DNA of 64,000 nucleotides from Coleofasciculus sp040219735 (GTDB lineage Bacteria; Cyanobacteriota; Cyanobacteriia; Cyanobacteriales; Coleofasciculaceae), in assembly GCA_040219735.1 (NCBI GenBank), contig JAVJRX010000198.1. One strand, 5' to 3'. Of the stretch, positions 1 through 8,684 are shown one piece after another. The translations under genes were made by a program, and so were the position numbers. The notes beneath the pieces are model-generated. The model saw nothing but the letters and a program-made list of their open reading frames with translations, was not told the origin of the DNA and ran no database searches. The stretch's first letter is position 1. Every line of letters begins with the position of its first letter.

Positions 1-292
1 CCCACCGCCAAAATATTTTATATCATAAAACCTGACATTAAATCAAGGCACAGCAAGGATTTAAAGCAACTTCAAGCGTAAAAAGATTGCAATTATTTGT
101 TTTTTTTAGAGGTAATTTATCATAACCACTCTAGAAGAGCCAGGTTTAAATGCCGAACAGCTTAACCCGGAATCAATGATAACTTGGTGGGTTACGGTGG
201 ATTTATTATTGAACGGTTCATTTCCTAAATTTAGTACCGCCTAACCAACCCTACGGGTTATGGCGGATTTATTATCACAGTAGTTAAAAAAA
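1..292. other. Left-edge non-coding stretch
   Basis: No convincing gene is visible. Two similar segments, around 186-212 and 250-277, both read roughly GGTTA(C/T)GG(T/C)GGATTTATTAT, so a short degenerate direct repeat lies just downstream of the DUF29 gene, which is read in the opposite direction. Confidence 0.4.
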
Positions 293-736
293 CTAACGGC
301 AATCCGGCAGAAAACTTTGAGCCAAAATCTCTTCTATCTCAAAAGGACAGGATAAGGGAAATGTCCTCTCAGGAAGACCCGTTTCTCGACAGGCATCCCG
401 CACAGCTTTCGGATACACCCTTGCCAATCCCTGCTCCAACTCGCCTCTTAAACTCGGACTATCTAGCAATAGGGCTTCAATTTCATCGCGCTGATGATCA
501 ATTGTCACCAGCCAACTTTTGCTTTGTTTGTCAGGTTGATATTGCCACTTGAGCAGGTGCATGACTAAAATCTGTAAGCGGCTGCGAAGTTGACGGAGGT
601 CACGCTTGCCCATACTTTCTAACTCTTCGGCAATATGCTCAACATCAATTTCGGACAAACGACCTCGCCGCAGTAATTCTACATTTTTACGAATCCAAGC
701 ATAGAAGTCCAGATCGTATTCAGCCTCTAGATTCAT
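293..736 (-). CDS. DUF29 family protein
   Basis: This is a small soluble protein of about 147 residues. Its pattern of DFYAW near the N-terminus, then HIAEELESMGK, then a helical LRSRLQILVMHLLKWQYQP stretch, is that of the DUF29 family, which is abundant and multicopy in cyanobacteria. The function is unknown. The frame extends upstream to a GTG at 757, but family members usually begin a few residues before DFYAW, so ATG 736 is preferred, with GGAG about ten bases upstream. No signal peptide or membrane segment is seen. A second, divergent DUF29-like gene lies about 200 bases upstream on the same strand, separated by a 60-bp repeat. Confidence 0.8.
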   Translation of the reverse strand: MNLEAEYDLDFYAWIRKNVELLRRGRLSEIDVEHIAEELESMGKRDLRQLRSRLQILVMHLLKWQYQPDKQSKSWLVTIDHQRDEIEALLLDSPSLRGELEQGLARVYPKAVRDACRETGLPERTFPLSCPFEIEEILAQSFLPDCR

Positions 737-777
737 CGTTCTCATACTCCAAATCACTTTTCTGTCTTGTTGGGAGT

Positions 778-836
778 GTAGGGGCGGGTTTGACTACTAT
801 CCTTTCCAATGAACCAGATGTAACTAAACCCGCCCC
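778..836. repeat. 60-bp palindromic repeat, GTAGGGGCGGGTTT family (copy 1)
   Basis: The sequence starts GTAGGGGCGGGTTTGACTAC and ends with the inverted complement ACTAAACCCGCCCC, enclosing about 30 variable bases. The same ends recur at 34307-34367 and 36492-36552, so this is a dispersed element of about 60 bp. Here it lies between two DUF29 genes. Confidence 0.75.
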
Positions 837-940
837 AACCCATTCTGGCACGGTGGCAAGAAGTCCAAGCCGTTCTTGAATTGTAATGCCCAAGTCTGGT
901 GGAAGATTTTCGAGGGTAAATTAACTGTAGGGCATACAAC

Positions 941-1381
941 CTAATTCGATGGGTCTGAGTTAGGTAAAATGAGGAGCATGGCGCTATCAATAATACTGTT
1001 GCGGTCAATCATGTTCCCTAAAGTTTCTGGAGCATAAAATCCTTCAGCGACTTCGAGAGATGCGCCATTGAGGGCTTGTTCATAGGCTTCTTCTATGGCG
1101 AGGCGCAATTCCTCCGGTTTAAGATAATAACCGCCTGCTTTGCGTCGTTTATTTTTGCTCTGTATCTCTAGGACACAATTCCGAATAGAGACATCCCAAG
1201 AGCGGGTGGTGCGGTTTTCAGCTTGTTGTTTGATTGAATGGAGGAGCAAAATCTTGGCGTAGTTACGAATATTATTGATTTTGTCGTCTCTACTCATTTC
1301 CTCCAATTCTTCAACAATGACCAATGCTCCAGAAATATCACCTTTGAGGAGTAAACCTTTCAACTCTAGTAGTTCTTCCAT
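941..1381 (-). CDS. DUF29 family protein, second subtype
   Basis: A protein of 146 residues with MEELLELKGLLLKGD at the start, EELEEMSRDDKINNIRNY, ILLLHSIKQQAENRTTRSW and the basic KNKRRKAGGYYL segment. This is the second DUF29 subtype common in cyanobacteria; the W of RTTRSWDVSIRN aligns with the KSWLVTI of the neighbouring DUF29 protein. Function is unknown, and it is probably cytosolic. The start is ATG 1381; no strong Shine-Dalgarno is seen. The C-terminal part (ETLGNMIDRNSIIDSAMLLI) is longer than the core domain. Proteins of this group often accompany mobile or repetitive regions, and a MITE-like element lies immediately upstream. Confidence 0.75.
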   Translation of the reverse strand: MEELLELKGLLLKGDISGALVIVEELEEMSRDDKINNIRNYAKILLLHSIKQQAENRTTRSWDVSIRNCVLEIQSKNKRRKAGGYYLKPEELRLAIEEAYEQALNGASLEVAEGFYAPETLGNMIDRNSIIDSAMLLILPNSDPSN

Positions 1382-1824
1382 TGGCTTGCCTAATCTAGAT
1401 TTGATGGATTAACCTTACGCCTGGAAACCGTTGGGACGCCAAGCCTTTGTATGTGTCAACTTAAGCTAAAAAGCCATGCTGATAAGCCTTTCACCCTCAT
1501 CCCATAACCCCTCCCTAACCCTCCCCTTACAAAGGGGAGACGCAGTTGGGGAACCATCACATTTGGAACACGGCTCCCTTCTCCCCTGGTGGGAGAGGGG
1601 CTGGGGGAGAGGGGGGTTCACCTTAAGTTGACACCACCATTTTAGCTGTGTCAGTCCAGTAGAACCTCACATCCCTACCCCATCAACAATGGCACCAGGG
1701 TTACTGATTTTCCCTTGTAAGTCTAGAAAGGTTTGATTGATATCAGCCATTGAGTTCAATCTCATGACGCTACAGCTAGACGCTGTATGCTAATTGTAAT
1801 CATGCTTATCGGTGTAGGAGAAAT
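1382..1824. other. Non-coding spacer before the EPS locus
   Basis: No gene is seen in these 443 bases. They hold the MITE-like element at 1453-1634 and then, at about 1639-1653, the motif TTTTAGCTGTGTCA, which matches the end of another repeat family (complete copy at 59817-59950). The last 80 bases should contain the promoter of the chain-length gene; AGGAG at 1816-1820 serves its ATG. Confidence 0.6.
1453..1634. mobile_element. MITE-like element with GTGTCAACTTAAG ends
   Basis: The left end is GTGTCAACTTAAG (1453-1465) and the right end is its exact reverse complement CTTAAGTTGACAC (1622-1634), a perfect 13-bp inverted repeat 182 bp apart. The interior is a C-rich then G-rich pair (CCTTCTCCCC.../GGGAGAGGGG) able to fold. 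The same ends occur at 49769-50155, and a single end at 38154-38166. No transposase is encoded, so this is a non-autonomous element or repeat family. Confidence 0.7.
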
Positions 1825-2679
1825 ATGGAATTGAGGCAAAATACACAACTGAGAACGATTGAGGATGAGGATGAAATTTCCTTACTCGATATCATTCAGT
1901 TTTTCCGCCGCAACTGGAGGTTTATGGCATGGGGAACTTTGGGACTCTCAGCCGTCGCGATCGCTCTTTCCCTGCTAATGCCCAAACAATACCAGAAGCA
2001 GCTCACCCTCTCAGTCACCCCGGTTCCCATCTCCGTTTCCGGTATCCCTGGCGTTGATATCCAGCAAGCCAGTAACCAAACCGTGAAACTGTTGGAGAAT
2101 CACTACGACAAAATCGACGAAACTGAGGTCAAACCCAACTATAACACCGAAACCCAGCAGATTGACATCACCGTGCGATCGCCCGATACCCGTTTTATCA
2201 CTGAAGCTGGCACCCAAGTCTCTACCCTTCTCCAGCAGGAGTTTCAAGCCATATTTGGTCAAGCGATCGCGAATAGTCTCTTCAGCATCGAGTTGGAAAT
2301 CAGCAAACAGCAACAGGTGCTCGAACAGCTCGAACAACAAATTGCTCAAGTTCGTGACTCCAATGGTATCGATCCAGAACGGATTAGAACCACTCTCAGG
2401 CTGGAGGCGCTAGAGACACAACGAGCAGGAGTTCTAGCTCACATCGCCGCCCTAGAATTTGACAAACAGTATCTCGAACCGGCTCAGGAGAATCTAGCTG
2501 AGTTTACCTCTCAAATTATTTCTATCCAACTCTTAAGCGAATCCAAAGTCGAACCGACGCGCTCCCTAGTACAAATTGCCGTACTGGCTGCGATCGCCAG
2601 TTTCATGGTTGCCATCCTTGCTGCGATTATCCGCGATCAAGCCAGACGCCTTAAGGATGAGTTCTCCCAGAAAAAGTAG
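1825..2679 (+). CDS. Wzz-like polysaccharide chain-length determinant
   Basis: A 284-residue inner-membrane protein of the polysaccharide co-polymerase type. Transmembrane segment 1 is at about 33-53 (FMAWGTLGLSAVAIALSLL), followed by a large periplasmic region with a coiled-coil rich in Q/E/L (about 150-220), and transmembrane segment 2 at about 246-268. The short cytosolic tail DQARRLKDEFSQKK carries no Walker motifs or tyrosine-kinase domain, so this is the short form rather than a Wzc. It would regulate chain length together with the Wzy-like protein two genes downstream. ATG 1825 is preceded by AGGAG at a good distance. First gene of the forward polysaccharide locus. Confidence 0.82.
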   Translation: MELRQNTQLRTIEDEDEISLLDIIQFFRRNWRFMAWGTLGLSAVAIALSLLMPKQYQKQLTLSVTPVPISVSGIPGVDIQQASNQTVKLLENHYDKIDETEVKPNYNTETQQIDITVRSPDTRFITEAGTQVSTLLQQEFQAIFGQAIANSLFSIELEISKQQQVLEQLEQQIAQVRDSNGIDPERIRTTLRLEALETQRAGVLAHIAALEFDKQYLEPAQENLAEFTSQIISIQLLSESKVEPTRSLVQIAVLAAIASFMVAILAAIIRDQARRLKDEFSQKK

Positions 2680-2851
2680 CGACGCTTAGGGAACTAAAGT
2701 TCCCACTACGAACCTGCTGAGCGATCATAACCGAAAACGTTTTGAGCGACTGATATTCTGGTCTATTGGGAACAAAAGTGATCCTAGCCAGGACGTTAAA
2801 GCCAATGTATCATACCTTGTTGCAGCCAGTATTGCCTTAGAGGTGCCGTTC

Positions 2852-4786
2852 ATGCCCCAAAAAAGGCTCTTTCCTTCCGCATATCGATTGGGACAACTCG
2901 GACTCGATGGATTTGTAGCTTGGTCAGCTTGTAGCCTTGCTTTCTGGTTCCGTTTTGACGGTCATATTCCCGCTTCTCACCAAACCCTGGCTTGGATGCT
3001 TCCCCTCTTGGCGATTCCAGGGCGTTTGCTGTTTCACGCCACGTTTGGTCTGTACAGGCAAGTCTGGCGTCTGTTTGGACTCAAAGATGCCACCACCCTT
3101 TGTCAGTCCATCACCCTATATTCCTTACTACTTCTAGTCATCACTCGCTTACTGATTCCCCGTTTTACCTCCTTTTCGGGAATTCCGTTGGGTGTGGCTG
3201 TGATTGACTGGAGTTTTTGTGTGATGGGGATGATAGCCCTGCGCTATGCCCGTCGTCGATTTGTCCTTTACCACCCACGCGATCGCACGGCTTCACCTAA
3301 AGAGCCCCAGCGGGTACTATTAGTCGGTGCGGGGCGGGCGGGATCACAAATTGTCCAGGAAGTCAACCAAAATCGCCAGCTTAACTTAGAAATTCTTGGC
3401 TTTCTGGATGATGATCCCACGAAGATGGGACGTAAAGTGGAGGGTATACCTGTTCTCGGTGCGACATCCCAACTTGTACCCATTGCCCAACGCCTCAACG
3501 CCGATGAAGTGCTAATTTCTATGCCCTCGGCTAAGGCATCCCAAATCCGTAAAGTGGTGGATCTCGCCCAGGGTAGCGCCTTGAAGCTGAAAGTATTACC
3601 GGGACAGGCAGAACTGTTGTGCGATCGCTCGCTGACCCCCCAAGCTAGACCCATCCAAATTCAGGATATCTTGGGACGCCCGGAGATTAAACTCGACTTT
3701 GCCGATGAATTTAATCAGCAATTTCCCTCCGCGCGATCGCAAGTCTATCAGCGCACGGTTCTAGTTACGGGTGCAGGCGGTACGATTGGTTCAGAAATCT
3801 GTCGCCAGCTTGCCCGTCTTGACCCCCAACACCTCCTATTACTGGGACGCGGGGAAAATAGCATTTTCAACATTGAACAAGAACTGCGCCGAGACTTCCC
3901 CAACCTGAAAGCAACGCCGATCATTGCCGATATCCGCCATCAGAGTCGTATCCAGACCATCTTCCAAACCTGGCAACCTCAAATTGTCTTCCATGCGGCG
4001 GCTCACAAACATGTTCCCTTAATGCAGCATAACCCTACTGAAGCCCTGGAAAACAATGCTTTGGCTTCGGCTCACCTGGCACAACTGGCGGAACAACAGG
4101 GTGTAGATACCTTTGTCCTCATTTCTACCGACAAAGCCGTTGATCCCTGTAACTTTATGGGCTTAAGCAAGCGCTTAGCTGAACTCCTGGTTAAAGCGTG
4201 CGCCGCCAAAAGCCAAACCCGCTTTCTTGTGGTGCGCTTTGGCAATGTTTTGGGAAGTCGCGGTAGTGTTATCCCAATTTTCCAGGCACAAATTGCCAGA
4301 GGTAGTCCTGTCACCGTCACTGATGCCAATATGACCCGTTATTTCATGACCACTCCTGAAGCCTCTCAGCTTGTGATTCAGAGCCTTGCTGTTGGACAAT
4401 CCGGTCAAACCCTAATTTTGGATATGGGTCAACCTGTAAAAATCTTAGACTTGGCACAACAAATGATCCAGTTAGCGGGTTTCATGCCAGAACTGGATAT
4501 CCCAATTAAGATTACAGGATTGCGTCCCGGTGAGAAACTGCATGAATCGTTAGTCTGTGCCACAGAACAAGTCATACCCACCGCTCACCCCAAAATTCTA
4601 GCAGTTTCCAGTCAACCGCCAGCACCCTTATCTCAGCAAAAGGCGATCGCGACTCTCTTAGACGCGACTACAACTAGCTTACCTCCTGACTGTCTCTGGA
4701 AAACCGCCCAGCATTGTATTACTGTTCTGGAAGATTACCCTGTCTGTAAACAGTCAGAAATGGAACAGGGAATCGGTAACAGATAA
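2852..4786 (+). CDS. CapD/FlaA1-family membrane nucleotide-sugar 4,6-dehydratase
   Basis: About 644 residues. Four hydrophobic N-terminal segments (about 15-135) precede a first Rossmann domain (GAGRAGSQIV near 160) and a second, catalytic SDR domain (TGAGGTIGSE near 306). STDKAVDPCNFMGLSKRLAE (about 424-443) is the family motif; the usual catalytic Tyr is replaced by Met in MGLSK, as in the long membrane-bound members such as PglF and WbpM. The likely reaction is 4,6-dehydration, sometimes with 5-epimerisation, of a UDP-N-acetylhexosamine, supplying sugars for the locus. The frame is open back to GTG 2843, but ATG 2852 sits eight bases after AGAGG and is preferred. Substrate cannot be told from sequence. 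Confidence 0.87.
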   Translation: MPQKRLFPSAYRLGQLGLDGFVAWSACSLAFWFRFDGHIPASHQTLAWMLPLLAIPGRLLFHATFGLYRQVWRLFGLKDATTLCQSITLYSLLLLVITRLLIPRFTSFSGIPLGVAVIDWSFCVMGMIALRYARRRFVLYHPRDRTASPKEPQRVLLVGAGRAGSQIVQEVNQNRQLNLEILGFLDDDPTKMGRKVEGIPVLGATSQLVPIAQRLNADEVLISMPSAKASQIRKVVDLAQGSALKLKVLPGQAELLCDRSLTPQARPIQIQDILGRPEIKLDFADEFNQQFPSARSQVYQRTVLVTGAGGTIGSEICRQLARLDPQHLLLLGRGENSIFNIEQELRRDFPNLKATPIIADIRHQSRIQTIFQTWQPQIVFHAAAHKHVPLMQHNPTEALENNALASAHLAQLAEQQGVDTFVLISTDKAVDPCNFMGLSKRLAELLVKACAAKSQTRFLVVRFGNVLGSRGSVIPIFQAQIARGSPVTVTDANMTRYFMTTPEASQLVIQSLAVGQSGQTLILDMGQPVKILDLAQQMIQLAGFMPELDIPIKITGLRPGEKLHESLVCATEQVIPTAHPKILAVSSQPPAPLSQQKAIATLLDATTTSLPPDCLWKTAQHCITVLEDYPVCKQSEMEQGIGNR

Positions 4787-4812
4787 TACTTAAGTTCAAT
4801 GTATATTCGCTG

Positions 4813-6798
4813 ATGACTAAGGTAATAAAATTTCACTTTTTAGCTTCAACAATTTTTCTGATTAGTTGCTTCATTATCCAAGTTTTTTTCAACGCTTATA
4901 ACGCCTTACATTGGGTAAATGTAGTCCTATTTTTAGGAATATTGATATCAACGGTAATTCATCCTCTTTATGGTATTGGTATTTTAGTATTTTTACTTCC
5001 CTTCACAGCAGGTGTTTTCCCTCAAACTCAAGCCCTATTTAATATCGCCATTCCCATGGCAGATATTTTGAGCCTAGATTGTGTGATTGGGGTTTTATTC
5101 GGGCTATTTCTTCTATATGTTTTTACCAAGCGATTAAAAATTGATCGGAATACAGACCGAGATCAAGCTAGGATACTTGAATTCCTGCTAATTGCTTTTC
5201 ACCTTGTTATCATTATAACCGTCGCGATCGCTATATCTCGCAATCTTTACCAGTCTGTATCTCCCTACTCGGTTAAAGGATTTTTCTACAATCTTGCTAA
5301 TATCCGCTACCTCAGCTTTCATGATGACTATTTTCCGCTCAGAGATCTGGTTATTTTTACCGCTGCGATTATACTCAGCATCAGGTTACTCAGCCTAATC
5401 CGCACTCCGTCACAGTTAAAACAAAGCCTCTTAATACCTCTGGCTATCGCGACAACTATCATCTTAGGTTATGCGCTGTGGTCAAAGTTAACGGGACTTG
5501 GCTACAACCGAGATGGCGTCGCGCTGGGTGTCAACAGCTTTCTCCCCGATATTCACGCTTATGGAGGATTTGCCCTAGCCGCTGTTATGGGGGGACTCTA
5601 TTATTTAAGCAGCACTAATGTCCTGATTAAATGGATAGCCGGGGCTTTTTCATTACTGGCGGTTGCTGGAGTCGTTGTTAGTGCTTCTCGCTTTGCGATC
5701 GTCATGTTAGGTATTGTCGTTATTAGTTATTTATTTTTTGTTTTCCGAAATAAAAACCGAGGTAAGCTAACAACAGTTGTCTTGAGTTTTATTCTAGTTT
5801 TAGGAACAGCTTATTTAAGTATTCACTGGGATAACAGAGGCTTATTCAGCAGACTTTATTCAGTGTTACAATCTCAATCTTTTGAAGACTTCAACACTGC
5901 CCTAAGTCAGCGACCCGAAATATTTCGTTCCAATCTATTAATGTACAGCCACTATCCCATTGTGGGTTTAGGTAAGGGCATTTTTTATCGCCAAAGTTCA
6001 ATTGCTGAGTTTAGCCAGTCTGATTTCTTTGCAACATATAATGGAGAAAATGCCCATAACTATTTTCTGCAAATTCTCGTGGAAACGGGTCTGGTTGGGT
6101 TGGTTATTTTTTGTTCTTTATTTCTTTACCAAGGTCTGTACCTAAGAAATCGACACACGGGAATCATAACTATACTGATATTGGGACTATTTTCGGGGAA
6201 TATCTATGGTCATTCCCTGTTGATACCTAACCTGCTTTTCTTACTGTTTATCTTGCTAGGAGCATCCAATGTAAATGAACAACAAGAAAAATCTATTGCC
6301 CCGATAATCCGGCTTATACCGTTGCCTAAAGCTTGGCTTTATTTCCTTATAGCAATGACAACAGCCATAGTCGTCGGAGCCATTTATGAAGTAAAAACTA
6401 GCTATGGTAAACTTCCTTTCCAATCACATTTTTTCTGTTACAAACCTGCTGAATACAGTGACCGCCAGACTAGCGGTTTGTTTGAAGAAACCTATACAGT
6501 CACTGGAAATTATCTCATGCTCAATTATATTGTCCATCATGCCGATGCTCAAAGGCGTCCTCTGACTATTGACTTCAACTTAGAACAACAAGGACAAACG
6601 ATTTATTACTACCAACGCTTGATTAATTCTCCAGGTGAGTATCAGGAAAGTTTGGATATCTCTCAATTAAAAACAGGCTCTAACATTTCACTGCAAATTA
6701 AACTATCAAGGTGCTTCACACCGATAAATTTGGGAGTTAGTTTAGATAAAAGACCTTTGGGTATTCAGTTAAACAAGGTTTTGCAGGATAGCAGATAA
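4813..6798 (+). CDS. Wzy-like / O-antigen ligase-family membrane protein
   Basis: A 661-residue polytopic protein with about ten hydrophobic segments up to residue 500, a long loop between late segments, and the motif GENAHNYFLQILVETGLVGL (about 415-434), typical of Wzy_C/WaaL-type enzymes. It probably polymerises or ligates lipid-linked repeat units on the outer face of the plasma membrane. The soluble C-terminal part of about 150 residues after the last membrane segment is longer than in classic Wzy and has a beta-rich look. It follows the dehydratase by 26 bases and is AT-richer than its neighbours. Polymerase and ligase cannot be separated by sequence. Confidence 0.82.
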   Translation: MTKVIKFHFLASTIFLISCFIIQVFFNAYNALHWVNVVLFLGILISTVIHPLYGIGILVFLLPFTAGVFPQTQALFNIAIPMADILSLDCVIGVLFGLFLLYVFTKRLKIDRNTDRDQARILEFLLIAFHLVIIITVAIAISRNLYQSVSPYSVKGFFYNLANIRYLSFHDDYFPLRDLVIFTAAIILSIRLLSLIRTPSQLKQSLLIPLAIATTIILGYALWSKLTGLGYNRDGVALGVNSFLPDIHAYGGFALAAVMGGLYYLSSTNVLIKWIAGAFSLLAVAGVVVSASRFAIVMLGIVVISYLFFVFRNKNRGKLTTVVLSFILVLGTAYLSIHWDNRGLFSRLYSVLQSQSFEDFNTALSQRPEIFRSNLLMYSHYPIVGLGKGIFYRQSSIAEFSQSDFFATYNGENAHNYFLQILVETGLVGLVIFCSLFLYQGLYLRNRHTGIITILILGLFSGNIYGHSLLIPNLLFLLFILLGASNVNEQQEKSIAPIIRLIPLPKAWLYFLIAMTTAIVVGAIYEVKTSYGKLPFQSHFFCYKPAEYSDRQTSGLFEETYTVTGNYLMLNYIVHHADAQRRPLTIDFNLEQQGQTIYYYQRLINSPGEYQESLDISQLKTGSNISLQIKLSRCFTPINLGVSLDKRPLGIQLNKVLQDSR

Positions 6799-7343
6799 CT
6801 TCAAGATAGACAATTGGCTCAGCCTTTTTTCAAAAAGGCAATGAATTTAAAAAAAGTTGCTACTTCTGATCCAAAACAGACTCCTGTTCGCTCTGATTTA
6901 GGCTCAGTCAAATAAGTACAAACTACACCCGACACCCGACTTACCCAAAGTAGAATGGTACTGATTTAAGGCTGGTGGACAATGCCCACCCTACGGTATA
7001 TCAAGGGTGGAGGCACTGCCCAAATGCTTATCGAGCGTGCTACTAACCCTAAGCAGGCAGAGGAAGCATCTTTGTGTAAGTCTTAAAGATGTTGGAACTG
7101 CACGGGGTAAGCAGCGGTCAGTAATGGCAAGACCATAGGAGCATATTACCTTTGTCGGCTGGGTAACGCTTACGCTCTACCCAACCTCCAAGAACATTTT
7201 GTGTTCTGACTTGTTCCCAAGACCTAGCGAGGTGCGCTAGGTAAGTTTATTTGGTAGTGTTTTAGTGTGGTGTGTGAATTGAACAGCGACGCGATTAGCG
7301 TCAGCTGATGTCCTCTAGAGGTTGCTAAAACCCTAATGGTGTG
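6799..7343. other. Long non-coding spacer inside the EPS locus
   Basis: 545 bases without a credible gene. A weak hairpin GCCTTTTT-TC-AAAAAGGC (6832-6849) follows the Wzy-like gene and could end its transcript. Degenerate copies of GGGTGGGCATTGCCCACC-type repeat (about 6974-7008) and a GGGTAACGCTTACGCTCTACCC hairpin (about 7161-7183) are visible. The Wzt-like gene probably has its own promoter in the last 100 bases. Confidence 0.5.
6832..6849 (+). terminator. Hairpin after the Wzy-like gene
   Basis: An 8-bp perfect stem GCCTTTTT/AAAAAGGC with a TC loop lies 34 bases past the stop codon. There is no T-run after it, so it is only a candidate terminator. Confidence 0.35.
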
Positions 7344-8633
7344 ATGAGTGAGATAGCGATTTCATTGACAAATGTCTCCAAGTGCTATAAGCGCTATGAC
7401 CGTCCCCTCGATAGACTCAAAGAAATAGTACTGCCAGGAAAGAGCCGCGCCCAAGAGTTTTGGGCATTGCGCGATATCAACCTGGAAGTTGCCCCAGGGG
7501 AGACTTTGGGTATTGTGGGACAGAATGGTTCAGGGAAAAGTACCCTGCTACAGATCATAGCCGGAACGCTGACACCAACGACAGGTGAGGTGTGGGTTAA
7601 TGGTCGAGTTTCCGCCTTATTGGAGTTAGGGAGTGGGTTCAACCCAGAGTTTACCGGACGGCAAAATGTCTTTTTTAATGGTCAAATTCTGGGATTAAGT
7701 CGGGAAGAAATAGCAGCAAAGTTTGATAGCATTGCGGCTTTTGCGGATATCGGTGATTTTCTCGACCAACCCGTGAAAACCTATTCCAGTGGAATGGTTG
7801 TTCGCCTAGCTTTTGCTGTGGTGGCAAATATTGATCCCACTATTCTAATCATAGATGAAGCTCTTGCCGTCGGTGACGCTCGGTTCCAAGCGCGTTGCAT
7901 GAAACGAATTCGCCAGCTTAAAGAGCAAGGCGTAACCATTCTTTTTGTTTCCCACGATTCAGCCAGCATTAAAATGCTTTGTACTCGTGCGGCATTGATA
8001 AATTATGGCTCAATCATTGAGGTGGGTCAGCCTAAACGAGTTATTGATCATTATACAGCGCTATTGAGTTCAGATAAGTCCTGTAATCATCAACAAATTA
8101 TTTCGCCTAGAGAAAGGCTAGAGTTCGATCATTGCCAACCCGAAACTTCATCAAACCGAACCCTACCTGAATTACATGAATACAGACATGGTACCCGAAT
8201 TGCCGTAATTAATGAGGTCAATATTACCAATAGCTATAACCGCAAGGTAGAGACGATAGAAACGGGTTCTCGGTTTAATATTCAGGTAAAATTAGCCGTT
8301 AATGCAAATCTATCCGATTTGGTTATTGGTATTTCCATTAGAAACTTAATGGGGTTGGTTATGTATGGCACGAATACTCAATTATTGAACTGTCAATTGC
8401 CCCAGCTTGACAGGGGACAAGAATTGAGTGTAGGATTTCAAATTCCTTGTAACTTACATAAGGGAATTTATACAGTAACCATAGGAGTTCATTCTCAAGA
8501 AGGGTTAAGTTATGACTGGATTGATGATTTAGTCGTGTTTGAAGTGAGCAATGGCAATCATTGTGAAGGCGTCGTCGATTTGCAAGCCGAGGTTCAGGTC
8601 AAACCTGAGGCTGTTTTTTGTCTGACCCCATAA
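7344..8633 (+). CDS. Wzt-like ABC transporter ATP-binding protein
   Basis: About 429 residues. The ABC domain has Walker A GQNGSGKST (near 58-66), signature YSSGMVVRLAF (near 146), Walker B ILIIDEALAVGD (near 168) and the H-loop VSHDS (near 202). After about residue 250 comes a second domain with the beta-rich Wzt C-terminal fold (FNIQVKLAVNANLSDLVIGISI, LHKGIYTVTIGVHS), which in characterised relatives recognises the terminal modification of the glycan. It should energise export of a lipid-linked polysaccharide. The normal partner Wzm (an ABC-2 permease) is absent from the window. ATG 7344 is preferred to the GTG just before it. Confidence 0.88.
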   Translation: MSEIAISLTNVSKCYKRYDRPLDRLKEIVLPGKSRAQEFWALRDINLEVAPGETLGIVGQNGSGKSTLLQIIAGTLTPTTGEVWVNGRVSALLELGSGFNPEFTGRQNVFFNGQILGLSREEIAAKFDSIAAFADIGDFLDQPVKTYSSGMVVRLAFAVVANIDPTILIIDEALAVGDARFQARCMKRIRQLKEQGVTILFVSHDSASIKMLCTRAALINYGSIIEVGQPKRVIDHYTALLSSDKSCNHQQIISPRERLEFDHCQPETSSNRTLPELHEYRHGTRIAVINEVNITNSYNRKVETIETGSRFNIQVKLAVNANLSDLVIGISIRNLMGLVMYGTNTQLLNCQLPQLDRGQELSVGFQIPCNLHKGIYTVTIGVHSQEGLSYDWIDDLVVFEVSNGNHCEGVVDLQAEVQVKPEAVFCLTP

Positions 8634-8684
8634 TTTCAAAAATTTAACCCAAAAATTACTCAAGTTTCTTTCCTGTTAGTAAGT

